Part shown: positions 8,213-16,528 of the stretch, piece after piece | Position numbering within the stretch: the stretch's first letter is position 1 | How the letters are laid out: the number at the start of each line of letters is the position of its first letter | DNA from: Methanothermobacter sp049720995 | GTDB taxonomy: Archaea; Methanobacteriota; Methanobacteria; Methanobacteriales; Methanothermobacteraceae | DNA: 43,139 nt | Assembly: GCF_049720995.1 (NCBI RefSeq) | Contig: NZ_JBNASF010000016.1 | Coordinates: 1 to 43,139, forward strand | Reading direction: 5' to 3' | The notes under the pieces: model-generated | What the model saw: the letters and a program-made list of their open reading frames with translations, nothing else | What the model was told of the DNA's origin: nothing | Database searches by the model: none | Made by a program: the position numbers and the translations under genes

Positions 8213-8620
8213 ATGGACAGAAAAGAAATAGTGGAGCTCCTTAACATTAATTTCAGGCATGAACTCGAAGCCACCATGATGTACACCTACAATTCCTTTA
8301 TCATAGAGGACTGTGATATAAGTCGGCTGACCGAGGCCATTGCAGCAGATGAGATGAGGCACATGTGGTGGCTGGCTGACCTCATAACAAAGAGGGGTGG
8401 GAAGCCATCCATGGAGCTTGGGGAAGTTGAGTATGCCGGTGAAGATATAAGGGATGGCCTTGAGAAGCAGATCCAGAAGGAAACAGAGGGTATTGAAGAA
8501 TATGAGAGGCAGATTGAGATAATTGATGATGATGAGGTTACCGGGGTTTTAAGACATATAATTGATGAGGAAAAGAGACACCGTAAGGAGTTCAGGGAGC
8601 GGCTGGAGCGCCTCCTGTAA
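8213..8620 (+). CDS. Ferritin-like di-iron protein (bacterioferritin/rubrerythrin type)
   Basis: A 135-residue four-helix bundle with carboxylate-bridged di-iron ligands: E17/E19 in RHELEATMMY, an ExxH at E47-H50 (DEMRHMWW), glutamates near 90-96 (KETEGIEEYE), and a second ExxH at E120-H123 (DEEKRHRKEF). It lacks a rubredoxin domain, so it is not a full rubrerythrin. Likely roles are iron storage or removal of peroxide or oxygen in an anaerobe. AGGTGA five bases before ATG supports the start. It appears monocistronic. Confidence 0.88.
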   Translation: MDRKEIVELLNINFRHELEATMMYTYNSFIIEDCDISRLTEAIAADEMRHMWWLADLITKRGGKPSMELGEVEYAGEDIRDGLEKQIQKETEGIEEYERQIEIIDDDEVTGVLRHIIDEEKRHRKEFRERLERLL

Positions 8621-8742
8621 ACCCATTGCATAAAATATGGCATGCTTACGGCCGGCAGTTAATTCTTGCAGGCAGATCTTAAAACCTTATCCGAAGCATT
8701 AACCAGCGCTACCCACTATACAAAAGAGCGTTTAACATGATT

Positions 8743-9183
8743 CTACCTTTTTATCCAGGCCAGAATTTTATTTCGTATTTCCTGGAAGGTTTCCTCTGAT
8801 ATATTCTTTGGGGGCCTTGGCCTCATGTAACCGAAGAAAGGGTCATCGAAGACCTCTCCATTCACTATTACCTCATTTCTGTAGCGGGGTATGAAATGCC
8901 AGTGGAGGTGTGGTGGAGGGGTATTTTCACGGTAGAAAGAGTTAAGAAGAACGCCCCAGTTGAACATAGTGGCCCCGAATGCATTTCTCACTGCATTTTC
9001 AAGTTCAGATATTATAAGTAACATTTCATTCCATTCATCCCTTTTTAGATTTCCAAGAAACTCCTCCTTCCTTTTTAGGGCCACGACACACGTTCCAGGG
9101 TTGCTCTGGTTTGGTGCGAGAAACACAACCCACCTCTTTCTCTCATACAGGTGCGCACCGAACCTGTAGTCATCAAATTTCAC
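8743..9183 (-). CDS. HIT (histidine triad) family protein
   Basis: A 146-residue HIT-superfamily nucleotide hydrolase or transferase. The histidine triad reads PHLHWHFIPRY, with H92, H94 and H96 and the last histidine as the likely nucleophile toward an alpha-phosphate. The upstream CVVALKRKEEFLGNL and the N-terminal FLAPNQSNPG suit this fold. The start is GTG 9183, supported by GGAGGAG five bases ahead. Its start overlaps the preceding gene on this strand by 11 bases, so it is the last gene of a minus-strand run from the ferredoxin. Substrate unknown. Confidence 0.9.
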   Translation of the reverse strand: MKFDDYRFGAHLYERKRWVVFLAPNQSNPGTCVVALKRKEEFLGNLKRDEWNEMLLIISELENAVRNAFGATMFNWGVLLNSFYRENTPPPHLHWHFIPRYRNEVIVNGEVFDDPFFGYMRPRPPKNISEETFQEIRNKILAWIKR

Positions 9184-9463
9184 CCCCAGCTCCTCCAGCA
9201 GTTATAAAAGAGATAAGTTCCAGGGCTATGGACTCAGCCACATCCTCAACCGGTTCATCCTCCCATGGTTCGAGGATCCTGAATGAGACCTCAACTGTTA
9301 CATTCCTGCCATCTGCACGAAATGAGTAGTCCCTAAATCTCTTTTCAAGTTCATGTAGAATCTCTGATAGTCCATGTCCCGGAATACTTAGCTCCAGAAC
9401 CACCTTCCATTTATCGCCGTATTTTTCGGTTTTTTTAACTTCCACAGAAGGCTCCGAATGCAT
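9173..9463 (-). CDS. Small conserved-looking protein of unknown function
   Basis: 96 residues, not recognised. It has an alternating strand-helix layout: a charged start, VVLELSIPGHGLSEILHELEKRF as strand then helix (about 21-43), then RNVTVEVSFRILEPWEDEP and a final helix. This suggests a compact alpha/beta fold. It overlaps the HIT gene by 11 bases, so the two are probably translationally coupled. Confidence 0.6.
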   Translation of the reverse strand: MHSEPSVEVKKTEKYGDKWKVVLELSIPGHGLSEILHELEKRFRDYSFRADGRNVTVEVSFRILEPWEDEPVEDVAESIALELISFITAGGAGGEI

Positions 9464-9510
9464 TCCCCCCTCTCCATCTGAACCAGCGGCTCAGGGTTAT
9501 CTGGCTGACC

Positions 9511-9789
9511 TCAGTCCTCAAGGACACTTGAGAGGAATAACGTCATCTCAATCTCCTCCCTTGCAATGAAGTCGTCCATACGCACCTTTGCCTCCTCTGA
9601 GCCAAATGGGAAATATTCCGGTGCATAGAAAACCGTTATCAGAAGGTCTCCGTTATCCTCCTCTGTGTCCTCCTCAAGTCTCTCCATGAGTTTCTTTCTC
9701 ACATCTTCGTCAATGTCTGATACCCTGTAGAATACATAGTTCATGCATTTATCCTCACTGAAGCCAAAATCCTCAACCTTCACCTGCAA
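9511..9789 (-). CDS. Small acidic protein of unknown function
   Basis: 92 residues, strongly acidic, not recognised. The layout is strand, charged helix (DEDVRKKLMERLEEDTEED), strand LLITVFYAPE, then helix. The start is TTG 9789, supported by GGAAGGTG five bases ahead. It follows the MetX-like hydrolase by 15 bases, consistent with an operon. Acidic composition matches soluble proteins of thermophilic methanogens; no active-site residues stand out. Confidence 0.65.
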   Translation of the reverse strand: MQVKVEDFGFSEDKCMNYVFYRVSDIDEDVRKKLMERLEEDTEEDNGDLLITVFYAPEYFPFGSEEAKVRMDDFIAREEIEMTLFLSSVLED

Positions 9790-9804
9790 ATAAACACCTT
9801 CCTT

Positions 9805-10767
9805 TTATTCGCTCCCACCTTCAATGAATGAAGCTATGAGTCCACCATATTTACCTATCTCATCCACTCCCAGATGTCCGCATTCAGAATCAAACAGAAT
9901 TATCTCAGAGTTAGGTATAAGTTCAGCCATAGGGATCGTGTCAAGCTCCGGTGGGAAGTACTGGTCCTGGTTCACCCCGAATATGAGGGTCCTGGCCCTT
10001 ATCCTGCTGAGCTTACCCTCCAGGTCATGGTTCATGGCGGCCCTGTTCCTCCACAGAACATCGTGGGGGTCCATTAGTTTCCCCTCTGACCCCATGTCCA
10101 TCATCGCCGACTCCAGCTCAGGGTTTTCAAGACCACTGTAGTACTCCCTTGAGAGTCCATAGAGGTACATGAGCATTGAAGAGAGTGATAGGGCCCTCTC
10201 AGGTTTTCTACCTGCGACAAAGTCAGGGTCTGACTCAATGAGGTGGTTCATGTAACTGAAGAGTGCATAGTTAACTCCCCTTGTTCTCCAGGATGTTACA
10301 AGGGGAATGAGAAACTCCATCTCATCGGGGTAGGTCACAGCCCACTGGAGAGCCTGAAATCCGCCCATTGACGTCCCAATGACTCCCCTGACATTTTTTA
10401 TGCCAAATCTCTCCCTGAGAAACTGTCTCTGGAAGTTCACCATGTCAAGTATCGTGTAGGCAGGAAATTCATCCCCCAGTGATGTTGTGGATGGTGAAGC
10501 CGAACCCGGGGAACCCAGGGAGCTCATTGATATCACGAAGAACCCTTCAAGGGCGCCTCCCGGTACTGTGAGGGCTTCTATCCTTTTAACTGAAGAAAAG
10601 TCCCCACTCCAGCCATGTATATAGACGACAGCATTATCTATCTCATCTTCATCATTCCGGGAGGGTTCCCCGATTGTCCTGTATTCAACCCTGGCTTTCC
10701 TGAGTTTTTCTCCTGATTCAAATCTGAATTCACCAAGATTGAAGTATGATGGTTTGCCTTCCTCCAT
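9805..10767 (-). CDS. MetX-like alpha/beta hydrolase (homoserine O-acyltransferase family)
   Basis: 320 residues with the alpha/beta hydrolase fold. The nucleophile is S133 in GTSMGG, the acid D268 in GVNQDQYFPP and the base H298 in SECGHLGVDE. The N-terminal FNLGEFRFESGEKL and YIHGWSGD oxyanion region match the homoserine acetyltransferase branch. True MetX acts in methionine synthesis; this member may instead be a related esterase or acyltransferase, because the family is often over-annotated and no methionine genes are adjacent. The ferredoxin lies just upstream on the same strand. Confidence 0.8.
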   Translation of the reverse strand: MEEGKPSYFNLGEFRFESGEKLRKARVEYRTIGEPSRNDEDEIDNAVVYIHGWSGDFSSVKRIEALTVPGGALEGFFVISMSSLGSPGSASPSTTSLGDEFPAYTILDMVNFQRQFLRERFGIKNVRGVIGTSMGGFQALQWAVTYPDEMEFLIPLVTSWRTRGVNYALFSYMNHLIESDPDFVAGRKPERALSLSSMLMYLYGLSREYYSGLENPELESAMMDMGSEGKLMDPHDVLWRNRAAMNHDLEGKLSRIRARTLIFGVNQDQYFPPELDTIPMAELIPNSEIILFDSECGHLGVDEIGKYGGLIASFIEGGSE

Positions 10768-10795
10768 TTTACTGCTCCTTAATCAACCGATGAAA

Positions 10796-11026
10796 CTATG
10801 TGATCTCTTCACCATCCCTGTAGAGTTTTATGCACATGACAGGGCAGTTGGATGCCGCCTTTTGGCTGCATGATGGGTCATCAAATTCCTTAACCTGAAT
10901 GTCGGATACTTCAACACCCACCAGGGACGAAATACCGTCATCCGCGAATTCAAAAAGTTCCGGGCAGCTTTCAATACAGTTTCCGCATGATATGCACATG
11001 GTCCTATCGAGTTCAAGCCTGTACAT
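10796..11026 (-). CDS. Single-cluster [4Fe-4S] ferredoxin
   Basis: A 76-residue electron carrier. C11, C14, C17 and C61 (followed by proline) form the CxxCxxC...CP set for one [4Fe-4S] cluster. C21 and C53 match the positions that form a disulfide in single-cluster thermophile ferredoxins such as that of Pyrococcus (known for the family, inferred here). C65 is extra. GGGTGA four bases before ATG supports the start. It is the first gene of the minus-strand run down to the HIT gene and could serve that cluster or general metabolism. Confidence 0.9.
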   Translation of the reverse strand: MYRLELDRTMCISCGNCIESCPELFEFADDGISSLVGVEVSDIQVKEFDDPSCSQKAASNCPVMCIKLYRDGEEIT

Positions 11027-11052
11027 GTTGTCACCCTGAGAATCAGAACTGT

Positions 11053-11062
11053 TTTATTGTAT
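11053..11062 (-). promoter_or_regulatory. TATA box for the ferredoxin run
   Basis: On the minus strand ACAATAAAAC lies about 30 bases before the ferredoxin start and predicts a transcript start near 11033. It is the only clear promoter for the run ending at the HIT gene. Confidence 0.4.
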
Positions 11063-11108
11063 GGTGGAATTGATAAAAATAGTTAGTGATTGAATGGAGG
11101 GCTTCAGA

Positions 11109-11462
11109 TTGATCAGAAAGGGTGACGCAAGGGAAATGCAGGATAAACTCATAATCATCTACAAGGGCCTTCAGCAGAGGAGGTCCTTTAAAAAATTCTT
11201 TGGCCATGACCTTAAAAGAAATGAGTTCCTTGACAGCCTGGCCAGTGAAAGTGGAATAGATGATCTCCTGAGGGAGGCCATAATTGAACTTGAGGAGGTC
11301 ACATGTGAGGATCATGATTACAGGGAAGATGAGTACAGGGACCTCTTTGATTACCTTGTAAACCGTGAACCCGTTGAATCCATATGCAGGAGGTATGGTA
11401 TCCGGGGCCCCGATGCGATAAAACTTGATGATGTTACAGAGGTCCTCTCAAGGTTTGACTGA
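11109..11462 (+). CDS. Small helical protein of unknown function
   Basis: 117 residues from TTG 11109; the frame also has an ATG at 11094, but GGAGGG at 11096-11101 sits seven bases before the TTG and would be covered by the ATG start, so TTG is preferred. The protein is charged and mostly helical (KLIIIYKGLQQRRSFKKFFG, later EDEYRDLFDYLV). A C-terminal stretch VESICRRYGIRGPDAIKL resembles a helix-turn-helix, which would suggest nucleic-acid binding (weak). It is divergent from the ferredoxin run and not recognised. Confidence 0.6.
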   Translation: MIRKGDAREMQDKLIIIYKGLQQRRSFKKFFGHDLKRNEFLDSLASESGIDDLLREAIIELEEVTCEDHDYREDEYRDLFDYLVNREPVESICRRYGIRGPDAIKLDDVTEVLSRFD

Positions 11463-11494
11463 AATCACATGCCGGAGTTTTTCCGAGAGCACAG

Positions 11495-11573
11495 GCATAA
11501 CCTAAAAACCCGGCGCGGGGGACCTACCCAACATGTACCTACACTGGAGAGAACCCCAAGCATAACCTAAAAA
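11495..11573. repeat. Short gene-tail direct repeat, 14 bp, period 65
   Basis: GCATAACCTAAAAA occurs at 11495-11508 and 11560-11573. On the minus strand the second copy contains the TAG stop of the M48 protease and the first lies 65 bases further downstream. The T-rich minus-strand face may also act as terminator. Too short to exclude chance. Confidence 0.6.
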
Positions 11574-12961
11574 AACTGCCTGAAAGAATCCCTGAATCCC
11601 CTCACCACATCCACCGCTGATCTGATGAGGGGACTCCTTATGTTCTCATAATCCCTCAGATTTTCGAGCCGCTTTATCCTGAAGTATATGGGGGGGTGGG
11701 GGTCCCAGGCCGTCCACCCGGATATCCTCTGGGATCCGGACTTCTCAAGTGCGAGTTTCTGGTAACCTATTTTTCTGAGGGCCCTCGCAAGTACCTCCGG
11801 TTTTCCTATAATCATTGCAGAGAGCAGGTCCGCCCTTGCCTCAAAGAACTTGGCCACAAAGAATATTATGCCCATTGCAATGATTATGTAGAGGATGGGA
11901 GAGACCAGCACAACAGGCAGTAATACCGTGAGTCTCATTACGAACTCGGCGGACACTATGCTGAAGAGTATGATGGGGTCCCGTCCAACAAGGTGTCCCA
12001 TTTCATGCCCTATAACCGCAAGAATCTCATCGTCGGTTAGCTGGACCAGCAGCCCTGTTGTTACAAGCACCAGCCCTCTTCGGGGACTTGGACCCGTTGC
12101 AGCAGCGTTTGCTATCATGGTGTTTGAGAGAACAATCCTTGGTACAGGTATCCCGAATGCCCCTGCAGCGTCCTCAATTATGGAGTAAAGGTTAACTGTC
12201 CTTGACCTCTCATAGAGGGGATTGCACCTGAAGCCGTACCTCTCAAGGACCCCCCTTGCATCCTCACATGTGGGTGGCCTCTTCTCTGCAAGGGAAAGCC
12301 TGTAAATTTCACTTTTGATTTTAAGGATCGCTTCATCACCCATTTTATCTATGAAGAATTTGAATTCATCTTCAGGAAGCTGAAACTGGATTATATGGAC
12401 GCTGGGGTTTTCGGGGGTTATAACCCATTCACCCATCCTGGCGTATATGCGGTCTGAGAGGAGTATTATACCAAGCTGCATGAGGAGGATCGCTATAACT
12501 GCATAGAATCCAAGGATAATGAATAGGATTATGTTGACACCGAAGAAGAGCACGTAGACAAGGAGCATGCTGCTTCCGAATATGCCCTTTGATGCCATTC
12601 CCCTCCCCGTCGGGGGCCTTTCAGGGATTATATCCTCTCCCTCCACCCAGGCGAAGTAAACGGTGTGCTGCCTCATAAGATCCTCAAATGCCTGGATGGA
12701 TGTGAATATATCCTCATATATTGTCTCTGCCCATTTCCTGAGTTCCGCCGGGTGTTCAAGGATCAGTTTAAGGTTTTCACCGGCGATTATCTCACCGTAT
12801 ATTGTCCCTTTATCCCTCCAGGCCCTGAAAACAAGCCTCAGACCATCTCTTCTTATTTCAGTGAAGTCACCGGGTATGATATAATAGCGCCGGATGAATT
12901 CAAGGAGCTCACCATAATATGCAGGTGCAAGCTCGGTTCCTATAACAAATTCCTTTATCAT
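11567..12961 (-). CDS. M48-family membrane zinc metalloprotease (HtpX-like)
   Basis: 464 residues from ATG 12961 (TTG 12967 also possible). Zinc motif HEMGH lies near 319-323 and the third ligand is the glutamate of FEARAD near 375, both typical of M48/HtpX. Two hydrophobic hairpins flank the catalytic domain, about 132-170 and 335-372, placing it in the membrane. The N-terminal 110 residues before the first membrane segment are an extra soluble domain not normal for HtpX. Likely role: quality control of membrane proteins. Its promoter is at 13004-13013. Confidence 0.9.
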   Translation of the reverse strand: MIKEFVIGTELAPAYYGELLEFIRRYYIIPGDFTEIRRDGLRLVFRAWRDKGTIYGEIIAGENLKLILEHPAELRKWAETIYEDIFTSIQAFEDLMRQHTVYFAWVEGEDIIPERPPTGRGMASKGIFGSSMLLVYVLFFGVNIILFIILGFYAVIAILLMQLGIILLSDRIYARMGEWVITPENPSVHIIQFQLPEDEFKFFIDKMGDEAILKIKSEIYRLSLAEKRPPTCEDARGVLERYGFRCNPLYERSRTVNLYSIIEDAAGAFGIPVPRIVLSNTMIANAAATGPSPRRGLVLVTTGLLVQLTDDEILAVIGHEMGHLVGRDPIILFSIVSAEFVMRLTVLLPVVLVSPILYIIIAMGIIFFVAKFFEARADLLSAMIIGKPEVLARALRKIGYQKLALEKSGSQRISGWTAWDPHPPIYFRIKRLENLRDYENIRSPLIRSAVDVVRGFRDSFRQFF

Positions 12962-13003
12962 GGACAACCAACTTTCACTTTGCTTGTGGCACTGCCTCGC
13001 AGA

Positions 13004-13013
13004 GTATATATAA
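13004..13013 (-). promoter_or_regulatory. TATA box for the M48 protease
   Basis: The minus strand reads TTATATATAC about 45 bases before ATG 12961, predicting transcription from about 12982. Confidence 0.55.
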
Positions 13014-13082
13014 CTTCAGCATTGATATTAAATCTTACATTCAGATGAACAGACAGTTATGCCCCCCTGAAAGGTTAGAACT

Positions 13083-13859
13083 GTGAAAAACTGGCCGCTG
13101 ATAAACATGAAGTGCAGGGTATCTGAAAATCCATCCAGAAGTGAGGCTTACCAGCTGATAGATGAGGGTATAAAGAAAAGGGCGCTCATAGTGATACTTG
13201 CCTGCTGCAGTGCATCCTATGAGGGCCGTGCCAGAAGCAGTCTTGGTGCCGGTGAGAGGCTCATCGTCATAAAACCAGATGGAACATTCATGGTCCACCA
13301 GGACAGAAAGGTGGACCCTGTTAACTGGCAGCCCCCCAGATCAAGGTGCAGGGTCTACATGAAGCATGGAAGCCTCTTTCTTGAAAGTATCAGGAGGTCC
13401 CCTGAGGAGCGCCTTGAGGTTGAGCTCCATGAGACACACCTCATCTCCTTTTACCTTCCAAGGGATATGCACGAGCTCACTGTATCGGGCCATGAAAGCG
13501 ACATGGGGGACATGATAATAATGCACCCCCACCTCATCGAGCCTGGCTTCAGACCCGTTGCAAGGGAATATGCCACCAGCTCCGGTTTCATTGATATTCT
13601 TGGTAAGGATGAGAATGGTTCACTCATGATAATTGAACTTAAAAGCAGAAAGGCTGGTGTGAGCGCTGTTAAGCAGCTCAGGAGATATGTGAATGAATTC
13701 AGGGATGACCAGGTGGGTGTGAGGGGTATCCTGGTGGCCCCCTCAATAACCCATGATGCCCTGGAGATGCTGGAGGATGAGGGGCTGGAGTTCAGGGAGA
13801 TAGAGCCTCCCAGGGAACTTAAATCAAACAGGGGGGTTACACTGGATAACTTCCTCTGA
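13083..13859 (+). CDS. nucS: Endonuclease NucS (EndoMS)
   Basis: NucS/EndoMS is a mismatch- and flap-specific endonuclease that works with PCNA in archaea lacking MutS/MutL. The catalytic residues D171 (GFIDILG), E185 and K187 (IIELKSRKAG) have the spacing of the Pyrococcus enzyme. The N-terminal half is the DNA-binding beta domain. The extreme C terminus TLDNFL is a PIP-box-like PCNA-binding tail. The 258-residue length is normal. GTG 13083 is used here; ATG 13107 (MKCRVSEN) is an alternative. It stands alone between the M48 promoter and an intergenic stretch. Confidence 0.93.
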   Translation: MKNWPLINMKCRVSENPSRSEAYQLIDEGIKKRALIVILACCSASYEGRARSSLGAGERLIVIKPDGTFMVHQDRKVDPVNWQPPRSRCRVYMKHGSLFLESIRRSPEERLEVELHETHLISFYLPRDMHELTVSGHESDMGDMIIMHPHLIEPGFRPVAREYATSSGFIDILGKDENGSLMIIELKSRKAGVSAVKQLRRYVNEFRDDQVGVRGILVAPSITHDALEMLEDEGLEFREIEPPRELKSNRGVTLDNFL

Positions 13860-14071
13860 AAATCTCTGCATCCATTAAATCCTGACTCATGGGCTGCTTA
13901 AAGCTCCAGTTCATTGTTAAGTGTTTAAATATTCATTGCTTAAAATACTGATCTGATCCAATAACAGGGAGGGCTGCTTTTAAAATGAAAAGGGATTTGT
14001 CTCCTTCTCAGGCTCCACAATATTAAATACTTTGAATCCCATATTAATACCATGACTCCTGCGGGGTTGAA
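13860..14071. other. Intergenic region with a likely promoter
   Basis: No gene is visible. AATATTAAATAC at 14019-14030 could be the TATA box for the small gene at 14072; nothing else is recognisable. Confidence 0.4.
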
Positions 14072-14353
14072 ATGATCGAAGTGGAAGGAATGATGAGCGA
14101 AGAGAGTCCAATACTTATAACATTCGATGGTAAATTCCTTGAACTCTTTTTCAGGTCTGGAATGAAATTCAAGCACGAAAAATATCCCATAAAATGGATC
14201 AAAAAACTTGAAATAAAGGATGAAGGGAAATCCCGGACTTTAAATTACACCATGAATTTTCTGGCTCCTGTTGGTTTTTTCCCCTTTGAAAGCGGTGGTG
14301 AAAATCTCCAGGAACTTGTGGATGCAGTTAACAGGGCGACCGGCGCATTTTAA
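14072..14353 (+). CDS. Small PH-like protein of unknown function
   Basis: 93 residues. The order ILITFDGKFLELFF, then KYPIKWIKKLEIKD, strands, and a final amphipathic helix (GENLQELVDAVNRAT) resembles the small PH-like domain proteins, where a beta barrel is capped by a C-terminal helix; this is an impression only. GCGGGG six bases before ATG is the ribosome-binding site. Monocistronic. Confidence 0.65.
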   Translation: MIEVEGMMSEESPILITFDGKFLELFFRSGMKFKHEKYPIKWIKKLEIKDEGKSRTLNYTMNFLAPVGFFPFESGGENLQELVDAVNRATGAF

Positions 14354-14479
14354 AAACTGGACAGTTAATACGTAAACAGCGGGTCACCGGCTGAAAACCG
14401 GCTTATGAAAGTTACCTTAAAGAAGCGGGAAGACGGAAGGTTTAAGGATTCCATAATTCTCTTAAAACAGTTATATCCC

Positions 14480-15589
14480 TCAAAGGCCTTCTATAACCTC
14501 TGCCAGCTGCCTCAAGGTCCTTACCTCCATCACCGCTGCACCGGCATCCCTGTAAATTGAAACACAGCTGTCAACAACGTCCCACTTCTTCTGAGGTTCA
14601 GGATTCAGTATGAGGACCTTCCTTGCTTTTTCAGACATTTCAGCCACCAGTTCAGCGCTTTCAGGGACACCATCCCTCCTTGGTCCTGCCCAGTCCCTGC
14701 AGTCTGAGAGGATAACTATACAGGACTTTCCCGTGAAATTAACATTTTCAAGGAAGTCACTGAAGGCTGTGTACATGTTTGATGTCCCATGGAGCATGAG
14801 GTTTCGTATCCTGGACTCCCTGAGGTTCCTGAAGGCATCATAGAGGTCATCCTCATCAAGGAGGTGGGTCGTTTCAATGACCCTGCTGTCAAAGTCAAAG
14901 AAACGGGACCTGTAGAACGTCCTCTGGGCTGCGTAGACTATGCAAAAGAACCAGTTACTTATCCAGTCACATGAGCCGCTAACATCACTTAGGAATATGT
15001 GCTGACTCTTTCTCTCCCTGGGCTCTGACCTCATGAGCTCAATTATTGTGCCCCCATGTTTCATGTTCTTTCTTATGCTTCGCCTTATATCGGGGCGCAT
15101 CTTCTTTGAATGGCGGAGTCTCCTGGATCTTCTATTGGCAATTTTCATTCCCAGTCTCCGGCAGAGCTCAAATATCTCAGGGTCAAATGAGTTAAGGGTG
15201 GACATATCCCTGTCAAGGACCTGGCTTTCATCGGTTCCAGAGTCAAACATTTCCAGGATTTCAGGTTGAATTTCAGCTAAATCCTCAATATTGATGCCCT
15301 CGGTGACTTCGCCGGAAATATGTTCCTCTGAAGACCTTATCGTCTCACCCTTCTCTGGCCCTGATGAATCATCGCCCTTTTCATTCAGAACCCCGAAAAC
15401 TTCATTATAGGCTTCCATGAAAGCTTCAGAGTGTCTCATGTCCTTAACATAAACCGAAAATAGGGCCTCCATGAGCTCAGGTCTGTTTTTGAATATTCTA
15501 TAGGCTGAAAATGCGTCTTTAGTGCTCCTTATACTGACGGGAATTCCTTTATCCCTTAAAATGTTTGAAAGAAGAATTATTTTCTCCAT
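14480..15589 (-). CDS. VWA-domain protein (CoxE-like), partner of MoxR ATPase
   Basis: 369 residues. The C-terminal half is a von Willebrand factor A domain with the metal site DVSGS at 202-206 and a later ILSDCRDW aspartate; the middle HGTSNMYTAF supplies the threonine. The N-terminal half is helical and acidic. This matches CoxE/YehP-like proteins that work with MoxR AAA+ ATPases to assemble or insert metal into target enzymes. It lies 28 bases after the MoxR gene on the same strand, so the two form an operon. The client protein is not identifiable here. Confidence 0.88.
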   Translation of the reverse strand: MEKIILLSNILRDKGIPVSIRSTKDAFSAYRIFKNRPELMEALFSVYVKDMRHSEAFMEAYNEVFGVLNEKGDDSSGPEKGETIRSSEEHISGEVTEGINIEDLAEIQPEILEMFDSGTDESQVLDRDMSTLNSFDPEIFELCRRLGMKIANRRSRRLRHSKKMRPDIRRSIRKNMKHGGTIIELMRSEPRERKSQHIFLSDVSGSCDWISNWFFCIVYAAQRTFYRSRFFDFDSRVIETTHLLDEDDLYDAFRNLRESRIRNLMLHGTSNMYTAFSDFLENVNFTGKSCIVILSDCRDWAGPRRDGVPESAELVAEMSEKARKVLILNPEPQKKWDVVDSCVSIYRDAGAAVMEVRTLRQLAEVIEGL

Positions 15590-15617
15590 AAAACACGTGC
15601 TCCAGTTTCACTGGCGG

Positions 15618-16475
15618 TTAACTCTCATCAAGGGATTCCAAGAGTCCCCTGACCTTTCCCTCGTCTGCCCTGTTTTTTATAACCACACCCATGGTTTTTT
15701 CAGCTGTTTCCCTGTCAATGTGTTCCTTTCCAAGGGCCATGAGGGTTCGAAGCCAGTCCACTGTTGCCCTTATTGAGGGTTTCTTTATAACACCCAGTTC
15801 CCTTATCCGGTTTATGAACATGACTGTCTCCTGAACCAGAGCCGCAGGTGCGGAGGGGACGTGCGCCCTTACAATCTCCATTTCACGTTCAGGGTCAGGG
15901 TAATCGATATGGATGTAGAGGCACCTGTCCCTTGTCTCATCCAGGAGGTTTCGCTGGGAGTTGGATGTGAGGAAGACCATTATATCATTTCTGAGGTCAA
16001 AGGTCCCGAGGTCATTGACTGTTATCTGTTTTTCTCCAAGTGCCTGAAGCAGGAAACTCTCAACCTCCTCATCGGCCTTATCTATTTCATCTATGAGGAG
16101 GATTGACGGTTTCTCATTGATGAATGCTGATAGAAGGGGCCTCTTTATGAAGTAATCCTCGCTGAAGACGTCCTCTGCTGATCCGCTGATCCTGGATCTT
16201 TCAAGGCTCAGAAGCTGCTTCTGGTAGTTCCATTCCCCGACTATCTGTTCGAATGTTATACCCTCATAGCACTGTATCCTGAAGAATTCCCTTCCAAGGG
16301 CCTCGGCTGTCTTTCTGGCCAGCATTGTCTTTCCTGTGCCCGGAGGACCCTCCACAAGGATGGGTTTCCCAAGTTCCAGTGCCAGGAAGAGTGTTATGAG
16401 GATCTCCCTGCCCGGTACGTAGCCCACCCCTCTCAGTGATGAGTCAATCTCAGCAAGTTTTTCTGATGGTTTCAT
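15618..16475 (-). CDS. MoxR-family AAA+ ATPase
   Basis: 285 residues with Walker A GPPGTGKT at 43-50, Walker B LLIDEID near 126-132, sensor region FLTSNSQRNLLDETRDR with an arginine finger, and a C-terminal helical lid. The sequence GITFEQIVGEWNY is typical of the MoxR branch. Such ATPases act as chaperones with VWA partners, here the next gene. A minus-strand TATA-like stretch (TTTTTATGGG) near 16507-16516 could be the promoter. Confidence 0.92.
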   Translation of the reverse strand: MKPSEKLAEIDSSLRGVGYVPGREILITLFLALELGKPILVEGPPGTGKTMLARKTAEALGREFFRIQCYEGITFEQIVGEWNYQKQLLSLERSRISGSAEDVFSEDYFIKRPLLSAFINEKPSILLIDEIDKADEEVESFLLQALGEKQITVNDLGTFDLRNDIMVFLTSNSQRNLLDETRDRCLYIHIDYPDPEREMEIVRAHVPSAPAALVQETVMFINRIRELGVIKKPSIRATVDWLRTLMALGKEHIDRETAEKTMGVVIKNRADEGKVRGLLESLDES

Positions 16476-16528
16476 TGTACCACGGATAACCTATGGTTCT
16501 TTGCACCCATAAAAATTTTGGTGGAGAG

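Noticed and set aside
14380..14410. GC-rich ACCGGCT direct repeat as a hairpin terminator
   Set aside because: The stem is only four bases with no following T-run.
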